This document shows, piece after piece, positions 33,563 through 45,371 of a stretch of 64,000 nt of DNA (position 1 is its first letter; each line of letters begins with the position of its first letter). Source of the stretch: Sclerurus mexicanus (taxonomy: Eukaryota > Chordata > Aves > Passeriformes > Furnariidae); the NCBI GenBank assembly GCA_013396755.1, contig VWZF01007235.1, positions 1,125,760-1,189,759 on the forward strand. The letters run 5' to 3'. Below the pieces are notes generated by a model. That model had not been told where the DNA came from and searched no databases. It saw only the letters and a list, made by a program, of their open reading frames with translations. A program made the translations under genes and the position numbers.

Positions 33563-34960
33563 CTCCTGCAGGGATGAGGCTGTGCCAGGGGTTGGGGTGC
33601 TTGGGGCACAGCAGGGAATTCCCAGGAGTTGCCCAGCCTGTGATACACTTGAGCAGAGGAGCTTTAAACACACAGATTTCAGAGCTGTTTGTGCCAGGCT
33701 GTTTGCAAGGAGTCCTTGGTTTTAGCATCACTGAAAGTGCTTCATTGTTTTCATGATTATTTATTATTACAGCCTTAATTAATTGGGTCTCAGATTGTTA
33801 TCCTTGGCTTGCCTCAAGTTTGATAAGGTGCTTAGGATGGTTCTGTGAGAGGAGTCTCCTCCTTTCGGTTTGGGCTAATGAGTCAATCAGCAGGGGATGG
33901 AGTGGCCAATAAAGCCGTTCCAGGGAGGTTATCAGGGCAGCACACATTTTCATCTGAACTAGGCAGAGTGGATATAGCAGGTCTGTAACCTTTAAATATG
34001 CAATGCTTGGAGGGAAGGGAGGCACAGGAGGGAGGTGTCCCCCCCGGTGGGTGCTCAGCAGCAGCGATCCCATCCCTGTGAGCCTGTGGCTGGGAGGCAG
34101 CAGGGACTGCACAGCTTGGATGTGCAGGGAAAGAGCACTTTCAGACTTTAACTGAATTTTATATGTGACCCCCGTGGAATGGGAGCTTCACTCAAAAGGG
34201 AAACAACATCATAACCCGATCTCCCTGGTTCTTTTCTGCTGAGCCACGGCAGCCGTGTTAACCCGCAGGTGAGACACTGCCAGGGTCTCAGTTCAGCTCA
34301 GAAAAGCTTTTTTACTCACAGGCAGGGATTTATATCACCTGGATCTGGGGAACAGTGAAACACTCATGTTTTGGGGGCAGGTGGCCTCTTGTACGAGCAG
34401 CTTCCGAGCCCCCGTGGAAGTTCCAGTGATGTGTTATCAGCATTTCCCCTCCTCACTGTGTTATCTGCCCATCTCCTGCTGAGCAATGATACCCACTGGA
34501 GAGAACAGGGGTTCAGATCATTACTTTATTCAGATGTAATTCACTCAAAGTATCCTGGGTCAGGAGTTCAGCTGAAAATATGATTAACTTATAGGGAGCT
34601 TAGCATATAAGCTCATGTAAAATTCCAGCTCGGGGCGAACTGCTTGCCTGGGTTGGGACTTAACCTCTCGACTTGTTGCTGAAGTTGAGAACGAGGGTCC
34701 ACTGAAAGGCACTTGCAGAGTTTTTCTCCTGGGCCTGAAATCAGAAATGCCAAATGATCAGCTCAAGCCACTGTGGGCATGAGCTCTGCCCTGCACCCAG
34801 AGAGACAGAAGAGAGGCTCTGTCTGTGTTGAGCTGTGCAAACTCCAACAAAACTTCCCAAAAAAATGGACAGGTGGAATGCAAATGACTGTGTTTGCGGC
34901 ACAGAAATACAGACTGGAAAAGAAATGAAATTGTGGCCTGAAATTGCGAGGATACTGCAG
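33563..34960. other. non-coding stretch, no gene seen
   Basis: No gene, RNA or repeat recognised. Frames are at most 104 codons. Confidence 0.55.
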
Positions 34961-35122
34961 GATGAGGGTGGTGAGGCGCTGGAGCAGAGTGCTTGTGGAT
35001 GCCCCATCCCTGCAAGTGTTCAAGGCCAGGTTGGATGGAATTCTGGTCTAGTGAGAGCTGTCCCTGCCCATGGCAGGGGGCTGGAACTGATCTTCAAGGT
35101 CCCTTCTATCCCAAACCCCTCT
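34961..35122 (+). mobile_element. CR1 LINE 3'-end copy
   Basis: Plus-strand CR1 beginning with GATGAGGGTGGTGAGGCGCT and GGAGCAGAGTGCTTGTGGAT, then GCCCCATCCCTGCAAGTGTT, CAAGGCCAGGTTGGATGGAA, CCCATGGCAGGGGGCTGGAA and the terminal AAGGTCCCTTCTATCCCAAA. A short gap relative to the consensus removes the GAGCAACC block. Confidence 0.93.
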
Positions 35123-36243
35123 GGAATTCCATGTCTGTGCCCTTAGCTGCGTTGCTTCCCTGGATTCATGGTGAAATTTCTCCTCACAGATTTCCCTGAG
35201 CATTACACTGAGTTAGCAGTGCTGACTCCAGCGTTATTTTTTGTGATTTTTGAAGGACGCGTGCATATGTTAACACTCTCACAAACACACACAAAAACTC
35301 CTTAGCATTACTAAGTGCAACAGATGTAGCTGAGCAAAGAGAGCTCTAGAAGCAAGTGGAGCCATTGTCCTTCTGTCCTCAGCCAGGCTTGAACAGAACT
35401 AGATGTCCAACAACGACGGAAAGAAACATTAAAAAGTAAATTGTATTTACAAAACATTCAGTATCTGTGAAAAGCCTGTGGAAGAATTATAATACAGAAC
35501 AGCTTCATCTGACAACACAGCTGAAAACCTATTGGTGTGGAAAGGCCTGTTTGAGCTATTAAACAGGGCAATATTCAAATGGAAAAGTCTCCCTTCCTTT
35601 TTAATCAGGGCAACACTCTGTCCCTTGAAGTCGAGAGATTTAGAACAATTTTATAACGGTGTTGTCTGGGAAAAAATGTCTTTGCCTATAAGAGCACAGG
35701 TTCTTTTAATGCGAGTTGTCATCTAAATAATTCCATATCATCAAGCAAAAAGATAATTTATAAGGGAAAAAAAAATATAGCAGCTTAAAGTCTCAGATAG
35801 AGTCACCCACAAAATTGCTTATGAATGTGCTATTAGTTTGAGGTAAAAGTTAATGGAGAAGCTGGCTGGCCTCAGGGGACTAATAAATAGGATAGTAAGT
35901 CTTTCTGCTTTAGGGCACTGTTTCAAAATTGGTCCAAGTCCACAGTGATTTGAAAGAAGTTCCCATTTGATGCTTATTTGTTGGTCTAAGTGAGATAATG
36001 CACTGATGAGTCTCAACCTGATTCCAAGTGAAAACCAGTTCCAGAATGATAATTTTTATTATAGAAATGCTCAGAGGCTACAAAGTGTGTCTGGATTTAT
36101 AATTCCTGTACATGGTACAAATCTTTACCCCCCAGTGAGCGCGGACGGAATATCCATAAATAAACGTGGGGCTGCTCACACGGCAGGAGACAGAAGCATA
36201 AATAAGTCTGGGCACGGGAGCTGTGCCTTTACTGCTTCTGGAT
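35123..36243. other. AT-rich non-coding stretch, no gene seen
   Basis: No gene recognised. 35400-36120 is AT-rich and repeat-free, with ATAATTTATAAGG and AATAAATAGG words, and may hold regulatory sequence. No structure specific enough to call. Confidence 0.45.
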
Positions 36244-36366
36244 GGTCTGTTCCCCATCCCTGGAAGTGTCCAAGGCCAGGCTGGATGGAGTTTGGAACAA
36301 TCTGGGCTAGTGGGAGGTGTCCCTGCCCTGTCCCGTGATCTTAAAGTCCCCTCCAACTCAACTTTA
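36244..36366 (+). mobile_element. CR1 LINE 3'-end copy
   Basis: Plus-strand CR1: CCCCATCCCTGGAAGTGTCC, AAGGCCAGGCTGGATGGAGT, TTGGAACAATCTGGGCTAGT, GGGAGGTGTCCCTGCCCTG, then a shortened ATCTTAAAGTCCCCTCCAAC end. The CATGGCAGGGGG block is deleted or replaced. Confidence 0.93.
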
Positions 36367-36987
36367 TGTGAGGATTTCTCCCACGGTCCTTCCCCCAAAA
36401 GGCAGATTTTGCTGTGTGAAGGAGAGTTTCCAGGCAGAGGAAGTACATTCATTTTAGATTGTCGTGGGTATAGTAAGAACAACAGCAATGAAGCAGGCAG
36501 TTGTCATCCCAGCAGCCTGTCACGTTGGGAATAACCAGTACAAATTGTCACATATAAACTATGACAGAAAGAGAAGTAAATTATTTTAAGAGTTCTTACG
36601 AACCGCCCTCTCCTCTATGTTTTATGAACAGGTGTGTATCTTACCGCCCGATAGATGAAGTGGGCAATTAAAGTAGGTATTTCATTGCTTCGGATCCCAA
36701 ACTCTTCCTCCCAAGCACCACCCCTGCCCTGGGATACTTGGCCATGTCTCTGCTGTGTGATTTAAGCCTGGCAAACACATCCAGCCTAACTGCTGGACAT
36801 CTCCCTTCTCCTTTGAGCGTGTGATGTGCAGGATGCAAAGTGCCTTCTGTGCTCTCACGCCGTGGTTTGCTCAGGACATCTCCATGTTTGGCCCAAAACA
36901 CTTCTCTGAGCATCACAAACTACTCATAACATCGTGTTTGTGCTGGATTCAGGGTCCAGAGATTTTCACTCTCTCAGAGAGCCCAAG
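36367..36987. other. non-coding spacer, no gene seen
   Basis: Sequence between two CR1 copies. An 82-codon minus-strand frame (36668-36916) has no recognisable domain. Confidence 0.5.
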
Positions 36988-37083
36988 AACCACAGAATGA
37001 CTTGGGCTGGAAGGGACCTTTGAGCTCACACCATTCCAACCCCTGCCATGGGCAGGGACACCTCCCACTGGACCAGGTTGTTG
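36988..37083 (-). mobile_element. CR1 LINE 3'-end fragment
   Basis: Minus-strand CR1: AACCACAGAATGACTTGGGC, TGGAAGGGACCTTTGAGCTC, AACCCCTGCCATGGGCAGGG, ACACCTCCCACTGGACCAGG, TTG, after which similarity ends. About 95 bp. Confidence 0.92.
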
Positions 37084-37457
37084 GTCGCTTACCATGTTAC
37101 TCTCAGGAAAAATAAATAATATGGCCAAGAGATTTCGATGTTATTTGCGGTAATGAAGCTTTATTGACATGTGATGAAGGGATTCCACTCTTGAAGCTCC
37201 CTGAAAACCATAAACCACCTCACTCCAACGCTGGGCAAGCAATAAACGTCAGGTATGAAAAATACTTGCAATTTGTCCTAAGAACTCATCCCCCAACTTA
37301 ACAGAGGAAAAAACCCTCTTGCAAAGGGGGCAGAGCTTGGTGGGTTTGGCGTGTGTGCTGTGCTCCTCCTCTCTGCAGTAATTTATCAATAATTCCATTG
37401 CTCAGAGGGCTTTTGAGTCTAGGCTGGGGAGCTTTAGCACGAGCAGAAAAAAAAAAA

Positions 37458-37500
37458 GGATTAGATTAGAGGATTAGACATTAGACATTTATATGAATAT
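37458..37500. promoter_or_regulatory. paired GGATTA sites in a TTAGA-rich repeat
   Basis: GGATTA at 37458-37463 and 37471-37476, 13 bp apart, match the K50 (OTX/PITX/GSC) homeodomain core. The TTAGA word occurs four times in 25 bp (37461, 37466, 37474, 37481), so local slippage may have produced the arrangement. Confidence 0.3.
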
Positions 37501-37760
37501 GAATGGTCTTTGCAGCTACATCAGCCAGGAGAAAATTACATGGGGCTGATAATCTTCATGCTTCAGGGCATAAGCCGATCATGAGAGCTGGTCAAATTAT
37601 TTGTTGTGAGTCATTTATTTGAAGAATTCAGCCCTTTTCTGTTTGTGTGCGGATCATGATTTTTATTAATACACTTCTTATTCAGGACAGTTTGACGGCA
37701 CTTTGCATGGCTCGGGCTGAGCTGTAAATGGTTTATCATGGATATTCAATCAGTCATTTC
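37490..37760. promoter_or_regulatory. AT-rich candidate regulatory block
   Basis: Repeat-free and rich in developmental-type words: GTCATTTATTTG, CAAATTATTTGTTGTG, GATTTTTATTAATACAC, GGGCTGATAATC and TTTATCATGG. It adjoins the paired GGATTA sites. To my eye one of the best conserved-element candidates in the window, but conservation is untested. Confidence 0.33.
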
Positions 37761-38035
37761 CTATCTGGGATTTATTCTCTGGGAGGGAAGGTGAGGGGGG
37801 AAGAAAGAGCATCCCACGGGTCACGCTGAGCTGTGAGATAGAGCTGAGTCCTCTCCCCACTGCCTTTCTGCTCAACCTCTGTCTGTCCATCAGGCATCTT
37901 TTCCTTCTGGGTTAATAGAAAATTGGAAATTTGCTGCTGATTGACATTCAAAAATTAAAAATACTGATGAATTCACACCGAACGAGCAATAAATTGATGC
38001 AGACAAGCCAGAGCAAAAGTAATAAATAAGCAAAT

Positions 38036-38045
38036 GGGGGGGGGG
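38036..38045. repeat. G10 homopolymer
   Basis: Ten consecutive G residues; unusual in this composition and a likely site of length error in sequencing. Confidence 0.85.
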
Positions 38046-38589
38046 TCCTGGGCTGAGAGGGATTTGAGGATTTGAATAGCAACATTTCCTCCTCCTGCTG
38101 CTTCGAGGTCCTTCCCTGGCAGGTGAAGCACCACCTGTGCAGGGGGTGTGTGGCTTCCAGCCCAGGAATGTCACCCTCCTCCAGTGACAAGTCTCCAGAT
38201 GGTTCCACTCCACAGCTGGTGCTGCCCCAAGGCCACTTTGGAATGAGGGCACTCCACCTCCCAGCAGAGCCTTCCTTCAAAAGAACGTGGTGCACGTGGA
38301 TTTGCACATCTCTTTTACCTTTCCCTGTGAGATCCTCCTCCTCTTGGCACACTTTCTGACCTGCTGACGTGGGAAGGATTGGAGCAAAAAGGGGGAAGAT
38401 CAATACAAATTAAAAGCAAATTAAAAATATCCACAAAGGGCCAAATCACACAGTTGGAAATCCATTAGCTTGTGATTTATAGATTTGTGACCCAGGATTG
38501 TTTGTTTGGTAGAAGTGATCCCAAAATCTATTGGCTTCCTTGGTCTGCTCAGAGACACAAAACCACAGCAAATCTCTCATTTAGGTTAA

Positions 38590-38694
38590 ATTGAATAAGC
38601 TGGTCTAGTGGAAGGTGTCCCTGCCCATGGCAGGGGGAGTAACTGAATGATCTTTAAAATCTCTTTTAATCCAAGCCATTCTGTGATTCTCTGA
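38590..38694 (+). mobile_element. CR1 LINE 3'-terminal fragment
   Basis: Plus-strand CR1: GCTGGTCTAGTGGAAGGTGT, CCCTGCCCATGGCAGGGGGA, AATGATCTTTAAAATCTCTT, then CCAAGCCATTCTGTGATTCT at the 3' terminus. Confidence 0.93.
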
Positions 38695-41065
38695 AAGCCC
38701 ACACGGCCAATACCTCATCTGTAATTCAGGGGCGTTTCTTATTGCTCTTTAGCAGTGCGGGTCAGCTGCCACCGGGGCATCACCTGAATCCTTGAGCCCA
38801 CAGCGGGTAGCAAAGAAAAGCAAGGAATGAGAAGTGTCTCCGTGTCTGGATGGACCAGCCCAGCCTCAAACCTTGTACAAAATCCTTACAGAGCCTGAGT
38901 TTCAGGCAGGAACGCTCCCAGAGTGTTCCTGGCAAACTCCAGACCCTCATTAGCCGCAGAAATCTCCTTCTGTTGCTTTCCTTGCCAGTTCAGCACAGAT
39001 AAACTCAAGCCCAAGAAAAGCACCCGGAGCTATCCCTGCTCCTCCTGCCCATCAGCACCTCCTGCAAGAGCCTCAACACCTTTGCCACCGTGGTGGTGGG
39101 GTTGTAATCCCTGGGATTTTGGGGAGCAGGATGGCTGGGAGCGATGGCAGCTTCTTGGGAGCCTGCCATGCCCAAACCTCTCAGACAAAGCCCGCAGCTG
39201 ATACGGGGAATGTGAACACCTATGTAGAGCTTTAAATTCCTCAGGGCACCTCTCTGCCTCACTCAAGTACTCCCTTGGTACATTTTCTGAGTTCATGGGT
39301 GGTTGTTTGTTTTTTAATGTTTCTCAAGCTGGTTTTACTCTAGGCTCCGATTAATAGCTCTGAAAAAAAAAAAAATCACACTCCGGTTGCAGAGAAGTTT
39401 CTGCAAGTGACAGCTTTCCTAACACGTCTGTGTAGCTTCCCAAAATATTGTAGAGGAGAAACTGTGGCTGTGACTTTGCAAACAGACATGTTCTCTGCAT
39501 CCCCTTTGTAAAGCCAGGGAGAAACACGTTCCCAGGGAAAACTGGGCCTGCCATGCTGGCAGGGCTTTCCCAACATCCCAGCCCCTGGCGAAGTCCTTCG
39601 GTGGGTACGGGGATATCACCAGACGTTCCCTGAGCGTGGTAACACAATCAGGAGTAATAATGTTGTCTTAGTGCAATGTCTGATCAGCGTCTTAACAACC
39701 CGACACACGAGTCACCTCGTATTATCACTGCAATGAACCCATGAAGCATTAGAGGCTTTCCAGACCTGGATGCATCAGCAACGAGGGGACAAACTTCCAG
39801 CCCTGCTGCCTGAGGAGGGGCGAGCCTTGTTTTTGTTTCAAACCTGCAGTCTGAGCAGCAAGAGGCAAACCTCAAAAGTGTGGATATTGCATAGGTACAG
39901 ACAGCTCTGCAGCTGGAAAAAAGCGTTATTGGCTGTGAATTTAGGGATTGAAGCACTGGGAAGGGTGAGAGGAGAAGGTGGGTGTCAGGGAGGAATGTCA
40001 CCATCAGTGCCTGATCCCTGCTGGCAGAGAATCCAGGGTGGAAGGGGAGGAGAACAGGAGAAACAGGACTCTGACACTGTGGTGGCTTCACTGGGCTGGA
40101 AAATGGACACGGGTGAAGAGCTGTGGTGTTTATAGAGGTGGAGTGGAGCAGCACCAGTTAAACCAGGAGGCACGGCCGGCTCCTGGGGCACCTGGGCACG
40201 TTTTGAGGGGCTGAGCCGAAAATGGCAAGTCAAATTCTGTGATTTTGAAGTACAAAATAATGCACATGGGAAATGGAGCCCTAATCACGTACAAGTAACG
40301 AGCAGCACAGGCTCTGATTTGAGCACTTGCTCCAAAAATGGCCTGTGAAGTGTTCGTGGAGAGTTCTCTGAAATCATAAGCTGAAGCCTCAGCAAAGGGC
40401 AAAAGGCAACAGAACCGTGTGAATTATTGAAGAGGAAATGGAAAATGGAACAAACAAAAGAAACCTTACATGGTTTTATAAATCCTTGGCATGCTTCCAG
40501 CAGCTCAGGTCTTCCAGCAGCAAAATGGTACCACGAAACTGGAAAAGACAAATAGTGTGGTCAGAGGGATGTCACGTGGGCCGAGCAGGTTGCTCTGGAG
40601 AAGGCTGCTGGACCAGAACCCTCACCCTGGAGCAGAGGTGATGGATGAGGATTTAAAAAATACGTGTCAGGAATGATTATTCCTTAATTCTCACATAGCA
40701 AATATTAGGAGGCACCTGCCAAAATTATCCAGCGAGAAGTTTAAAGCAACAGAAGGAGGTAGTTCTTCTGCTATAATTCATAATTAAGTTGTGGTGCTCT
40801 GTGCCACCAGGTGTCACAGATGTTAAGAGTAAAATAGGCTTAAGAAGGGGGGAGGGAAATTCAAAGAGTCATTAATGAATTGTTTGTTCTCAAATCCAGC
40901 TGGAAGCCCCCAAACAGTTGGAAACTGGGGGAATATGCCAGGGAAGGAGCATCTTCAGATGGAGCTGGAGCTGTTCCTGGTGCTGCAGTTCCCAACAGCT
41001 CTGTGACGTGGCATTTCGGTGGAAAACTGCCGTGGACCAGTGCACACTTCCAGGGAGGAACATAT
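38695..41065. other. non-coding stretch, no gene seen
   Basis: No supported gene. Frames reach 156 codons (39684-40154, -) and 121 codons (39770-40135, +) on opposite strands of the same DNA, neither recognisable. An A13 run sits at 39363-39375. A CTCF-like motif is listed separately. Confidence 0.5.
40804..40817 (+). promoter_or_regulatory. CTCF-like motif CCACCAGGTGTCAC
   Basis: Matches 12 of 14 bases of CCACCAGGTGGCAG, a strong form of the CTCF core. A single motif at this similarity is weak evidence for insulator function. Confidence 0.2.
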
Positions 41066-41231
41066 CATGAAATCCTGGAGTCAATAAGGTTGGAAAAGAC
41101 CTCCAGGACCTTCAAGTGCAACCTGTGACCAGCTGTTCCTTGAACACCTTCAGGGACAGGGACTCCAAACATCCCTGGGCAGCCCCTTCCAAGGCCTGAC
41201 CATCCTTTCAGTGAAGGAAGATCCTGATGGT
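41066..41231 (-). mobile_element. CR1 LINE 3'-end copy, older subfamily
   Basis: Minus-strand CR1 of the subfamily whose end reads GGTTGGAAAAGACCTCCAGG and ACCTTCAAGTGCAACC, followed by TTGAACACCTTCAGGGACAG, TCCAAACATCCCTGGGCAGC, CCCTTCCAAGGCCTGACCAT and CCTTTCAGTGAAGGAAGATC. It differs from the group with the CCATGGGCAGGGACACC core and is likely a separate, older burst. Confidence 0.92.
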
Positions 41232-42095
41232 GCCACTGATGGAAAATAAAGGGAAAGAGAGACCACTGCAGGATTCTGCTGGTGCCAAGACACCTGAGCC
41301 CTTGTGAGCTGAGGAGCCCTTGGCTGCCACGGTGCCGTGAACTCAATGGTTAACGAGAAGAAAAATGGTGTTTCCGCTGCTCCAGAACCTGCTGCCGTCA
41401 CATAAATTGGAACCGACAGAATTACCATTGATACAAATTAAAAACAAATAAAAAGGGTACACAGAACTGATTCTCAGAGTTCAAACTCCATTACCGACTG
41501 ATTTACTGTGCAGTGACCTGTGATTGTTTGCACGGAGAAAGTACCGCGCTCGGATCCTATCGGCCTTGTGGCTACGTCTCACACCAGTCAATAAGCTATT
41601 TAATTTAATGAGAAACAGTATTGATGGGCTTGGAATGCAGCTCCAAAAAAAAAAAAAATAAAAAAGGGAGGAAAAAAAGATGCAGCTGCAAAGAGCAGAT
41701 AAAGTCTTCAACTCCGAGGTTCACTCTTTGGGTGTTTTCCCTTTTGTTATCTCATTAATTAAAGTCCTGAGAAGTCTCAGCTGGATTTGGGAGTGTCAAA
41801 GCCTTGCAGGAAAGGTGCTGAAGGCATGATTACTGTGGGGACAGGGGACTCTGGGAAGAGATAATTCGGAGTGCAGTGTAGTACCCTGACCTTTCCCAAT
41901 AAACAAATCCATGAGGGGACGAAGTTGTTCTAAAGAAAAATCTGTCGGAGCAGTCGAAGGAGAGCAGGGGCTGTGAGAGCCAAACTCCTTCAACACACCC
42001 AGTTTTTATGATGCCTCTTCAATAACTCCTTGGTTTGAGGTTTCCAGTGAGGTGGCACAGCAGGGTCGGTCTGGCCAAAAAATGGCCACAGCAAA
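41232..42095. other. non-coding spacer, no gene seen
   Basis: No gene recognised. Contains an A-rich tract (separate entry). Frames are at most 92 codons. Confidence 0.5.
41645..41680. repeat. A-rich low-complexity tract
   Basis: A14 followed by TAAAAAAGGGAGG and a further A-run. Not attached to any recognisable retroposed sequence. Confidence 0.8.
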
Positions 42096-42165
42096 ATCAT
42101 AAAGTCATGAAATAATTAACCTTGGAAATGACCTCTGCCAACCCAGCACCACCACCATGTTCACT
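42096..42165 (-). mobile_element. degraded CR1 LINE 3'-end fragment
   Basis: Minus-strand match to the older CR1 end: AATCATAAAGTCATGAAATA, ATTAACCTTGGAAATGACCT, CTGCCAACCCAGCACCACCA, CCATG. Divergent and only about 70 bp, so the boundaries are approximate. Confidence 0.7.
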
Positions 42166-45107
42166 ATCAAAGCACGGCCTCAAGTGGAACCTGGGAGAGG
42201 AGGGAAAGGGTTTGGGAGAGGCAGGAGGAATGCCTTGGAACTGGCTTTGCCACCTCTGCTCCCTGTTCCCAAGTCTCCAAGGCTTCTCAGGGCCCTGAGA
42301 TGGTCATTGCAAGGAACCAAAAATTGGTTGAAATTCAGAAAACTTCACAACATTTCTTGCTGAACAGATCGAGACTCCGGGAAGAGGAAGGACACCATAA
42401 AGAAATGGGAATGCTTGAACAAACTGCACTTCCCTTGTTAAGTTGTTCCAGGATCCTCTCCCGTGGACAGCCCTCTCTCCATCTCCTGCGTGTCCCTGAA
42501 CACAACAGCATGATTCAATTTCCAAGTTCATTAAAGTTCACCACCCCCTTGGAAATTAATTCACAGCTAACAAAGTGATATGTCGATGCATAAACTTCAG
42601 CTGATTGCTTCAAGTTTTCTGTAGTTAGTAGCCTGTAAAGAAAACACACATTTAGGGAAATTAGAGTAGCAAGACAAATGAGGTGGAACCGTCAAGAGGA
42701 GCAGAAGCTGGAGATAATCCATATTTTAAAATACTGCAGAGGTTTGCGGTGTTTGGAGGAGGAAATATTCCCTGTTTTCATGCTTTGGGCCCCACAGCTC
42801 TTCTCTGCAATGAGACGTGAGCAACCTGAGTGGGAAAGGCAGTGTCTCATGCACTGGACACAGACACAGCTCAGTGTGCAAGTCTGCTTCAAACCAGACC
42901 ACGTGGCTGCAGGTGCACTAATCCAGACTAATCCTGGTCCCTTGGAATGGCTTGGAATGACCTCTCACCCATCACCACCCTGGGGGTGGTACCACACAAG
43001 TGTCTGTGCTGGGCAGCTTCATCCTCATCCCCTGAGAACATCCACGAGGGATGAGGAGAAGAGCCGGCAGCATCTTTGCCCTTGAATTTGGTGGCTCCTG
43101 GGAATGGGAACCAGCTGTGCCTCCTCCCTCCAGCACAGCACGTGGGACTGGATGTGCCAAAGGGCAGTGGGGGCACTGCAGGAAGAACGACAAAAGTTTC
43201 CATCTCATTCTTCATCGCTGGATGTTTTCCCTCGTTTAATATTTGCCCTGGTCTTGGGGAACACAAGCGTGAAGTCACCCTGCTGCTGTCCCAAGGGTAA
43301 GAAGGATGTGTGAGGGCACAGGCCACAAGGAAGGTGTTTTGTGAAACAATTCCATCAACGCTCTGGACCATGTTGTGCATTTCCTCAAAGCAAACAACCA
43401 ACTTGCAGGTTTGACACGGCATGAATGTTAATCCCTGTGGGCGGGAATTGGAGAGGACCCTTCCCAGATGGTTTTTCTCTGCCACCCTCCTCGTTTGCTG
43501 TTCATGCATCTCTGGGAGGTGATCTTATTCCAACTCGAGGGAAGGCAGCAACTGAGGAAGTTGTGCAAATTTGCTGTAAATTGGGGTGGGGTTTTTCATC
43601 CTCATGGAGGAGCTGGGTGTGCAGAAGGGCAGAGGTGATGTGGGAGCAGCACCAGGTTGCCCCCCGTGATCAGTGTTGGCGTGCAGGGGGATCCTGAGGA
43701 CTCTCGCTGCTCCTTTTCCAGCAGTCTGGATTCTGGAGAAGGACCACCAGGCAGCAGAAACCACGCTTTGATGAGCCCAGGTTTTCTTATTATGTATGGC
43801 AGCTCTGCTTTCTTATATGGGAAGCATTATTTTAAGCAAAAAAGGCAGATTGGGAATGCAGACACAGGAAAGCATGTCAAATGAGAGAAACTTTGATCAA
43901 AATTCAAATCCAACTCAGCCTCCAGCTATCTGCTGAACAGCATGCGTTCTCCTGGATATTTTTTTCCCCTTTTTTTAAGAACAGGAACATGAAGCAAGCA
44001 CTTGGTATGAGGGAGGTCAATAGACACACTGCATCTTAGAAGTTCCATTTAATCTCATTTTCTCTGGCCTCAGTGATTTGCTTTTCCAGGTTTGGTGGAC
44101 CCCTTGAGAAAGGTTTTATTCTCTCCTTTCAGGTGCTCAGCAATGCAGTGTTAAGAGGACTTTCCACTTTGTGGCCTAATTATGGCAAAATTCATTTCTG
44201 AGTGGGCTGTCTGGGCTGCTTTTATGCTAATTCCTCCAGCTCTCAAATCAGGCTCCTTGCAAGGCACCATTTACAGAGAGCTAAAATCACCTTTTTACAG
44301 GTACTTCATGCCTGTATCCAGTGCCAGGAGCTCGGCAGCTCCTGGAGAAGGTGGGCAGGGAAGGGCTGTGATCCCACCAGTGCTCGGGTGCTGCCTCATG
44401 CCCAACTCCCTCTGGCAAAGTCCTCATTCCCAATATGCTTCTGGAAAGAAAACCACATCGGAATAACTCCTGAAAATGCTTTGCATATGTTGGAAAAACA
44501 AACATAACGCAGACCACGGATTTAAAATACAATTACCTTGTTAGGGGAGATGGGCTGGTGGGTTCCAGTTTGACATTAAGTTGCATTATGCTGTGACAAT
44601 TAATCTACTTTAATGAAGGGGGAAAAACATGTTTAAGATATGTTAAAAATCAGCCTGTTCTGACACCAGATATGTTAGAAACATATTGGAGTATAATCAC
44701 AAGTGTGGCTGCATATATTTCATGAAAGCATGAAGGCTTGCAGAGTTTGTAAGACAGAGCAGTAAATATCTCCTCAGCCCCACTCGCTATAATAGGAACA
44801 GCCGAGCACTGGAAGAACAGCAGGAACTGTGCTCGTTTTTATATTCCTTTCATTGCAAGAACAAGAGAGCACCCAGGGAAATTCTCACACAGCAGATATA
44901 AAACAAGTAAGAAGAGGTCATTTGTCACACAATCCGTAATTACTTGTGCAGAGTAGGATTGGCTGCCCCTGAAGTCTCACAGAGAACGCTGGGTACAAAG
45001 GAGTTTGGACAGGAATAGGGCAAATTCGTGAAGAATGAGTCAATAGTGGTTATTAATCAAACAGTTTGGCTGCAGTTTCTGGGTGAACAAGTCCCCAAAT
45101 GTGTCTT
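42166..45107. other. non-coding stretch, no gene seen
   Basis: No supported gene. A 193-codon minus-strand frame (42928-43509) and a 135-codon plus-strand frame (42678-43085) overlap and show no recognisable domain. The right part (44600-44960) is AT-rich and listed as a candidate regulatory block. Confidence 0.5.
44620..44960. promoter_or_regulatory. AT-rich candidate regulatory block with repeated motifs
   Basis: Contains the palindrome AAACATGTTT (44625-44634), AGATATGTTA twice (44636-44645 and 44668-44677) and an inverted repeat ATATGTT-AGA-AACATAT (44670-44686). Further right are GCATATATTTCATG, CTATAATAGGAAC and GTAATTACTTGTG. Repeat-free otherwise. Plausible enhancer by texture; untested. 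Confidence 0.3.
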
Positions 45108-45371
45108 GTGACAGAACAACGGGAATGGCTTTAAGCTGAAGGAGGAAGGTTTAGATCAGATATTGGGAAGAAATTCCTCCCTGGGAGGGTGGGCAGGCCC
45201 TGGCACAGGTTGGGCAGAGAAGCTGTGGCTGCCCCAGCCCTGGAAGTGTCCAAGGCCAGGTTGGATGGGGCTTGGAGCAACCTGGGCTGGTGGGAGGTGT
45301 CCCTGCCCATGGCAGGGGTGGAATGAGAGGATCTTTAAGGTCCCTTCCAACCCAAACCATTCCATTATGCC
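45108..45371 (+). mobile_element. CR1 LINE 3'-end copy, near full 3' region
   Basis: About 264 bp of plus-strand CR1, close to consensus. Landmarks: GACAGAACAACGGGAATGGC, TTTAAGCTGAAGGAGGAAGG, TTTAGATCAGATATTGGGAA, GAAATTCCTCCCTGGGAGGG, CAGGTTGGGCAGAGAAGCTG, GGAAGTGTCCAAGGCCAGGT, GGGGCTTGGAGCAACCTGGG, CCCATGGCAGGGGTGGAATG, AACCCAAACCATTCCATTAT. The best reference copy in the window for aligning the others. Confidence 0.97.

Larger units (their letters stand above)
37084..38589. other. AT-rich non-coding stretch, no gene seen
   Basis: No gene recognised; a 151-codon minus-strand frame (37948-38403) has no known domain. Contains the paired GGATTA sites, a candidate regulatory block and a G10 run, all listed separately. 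Confidence 0.5.

Noticed and set aside
42928..43509. 193-codon minus-strand open frame
   Set aside because: No known domain, overlapped by several equally plausible frames on the other strand; consistent with chance.
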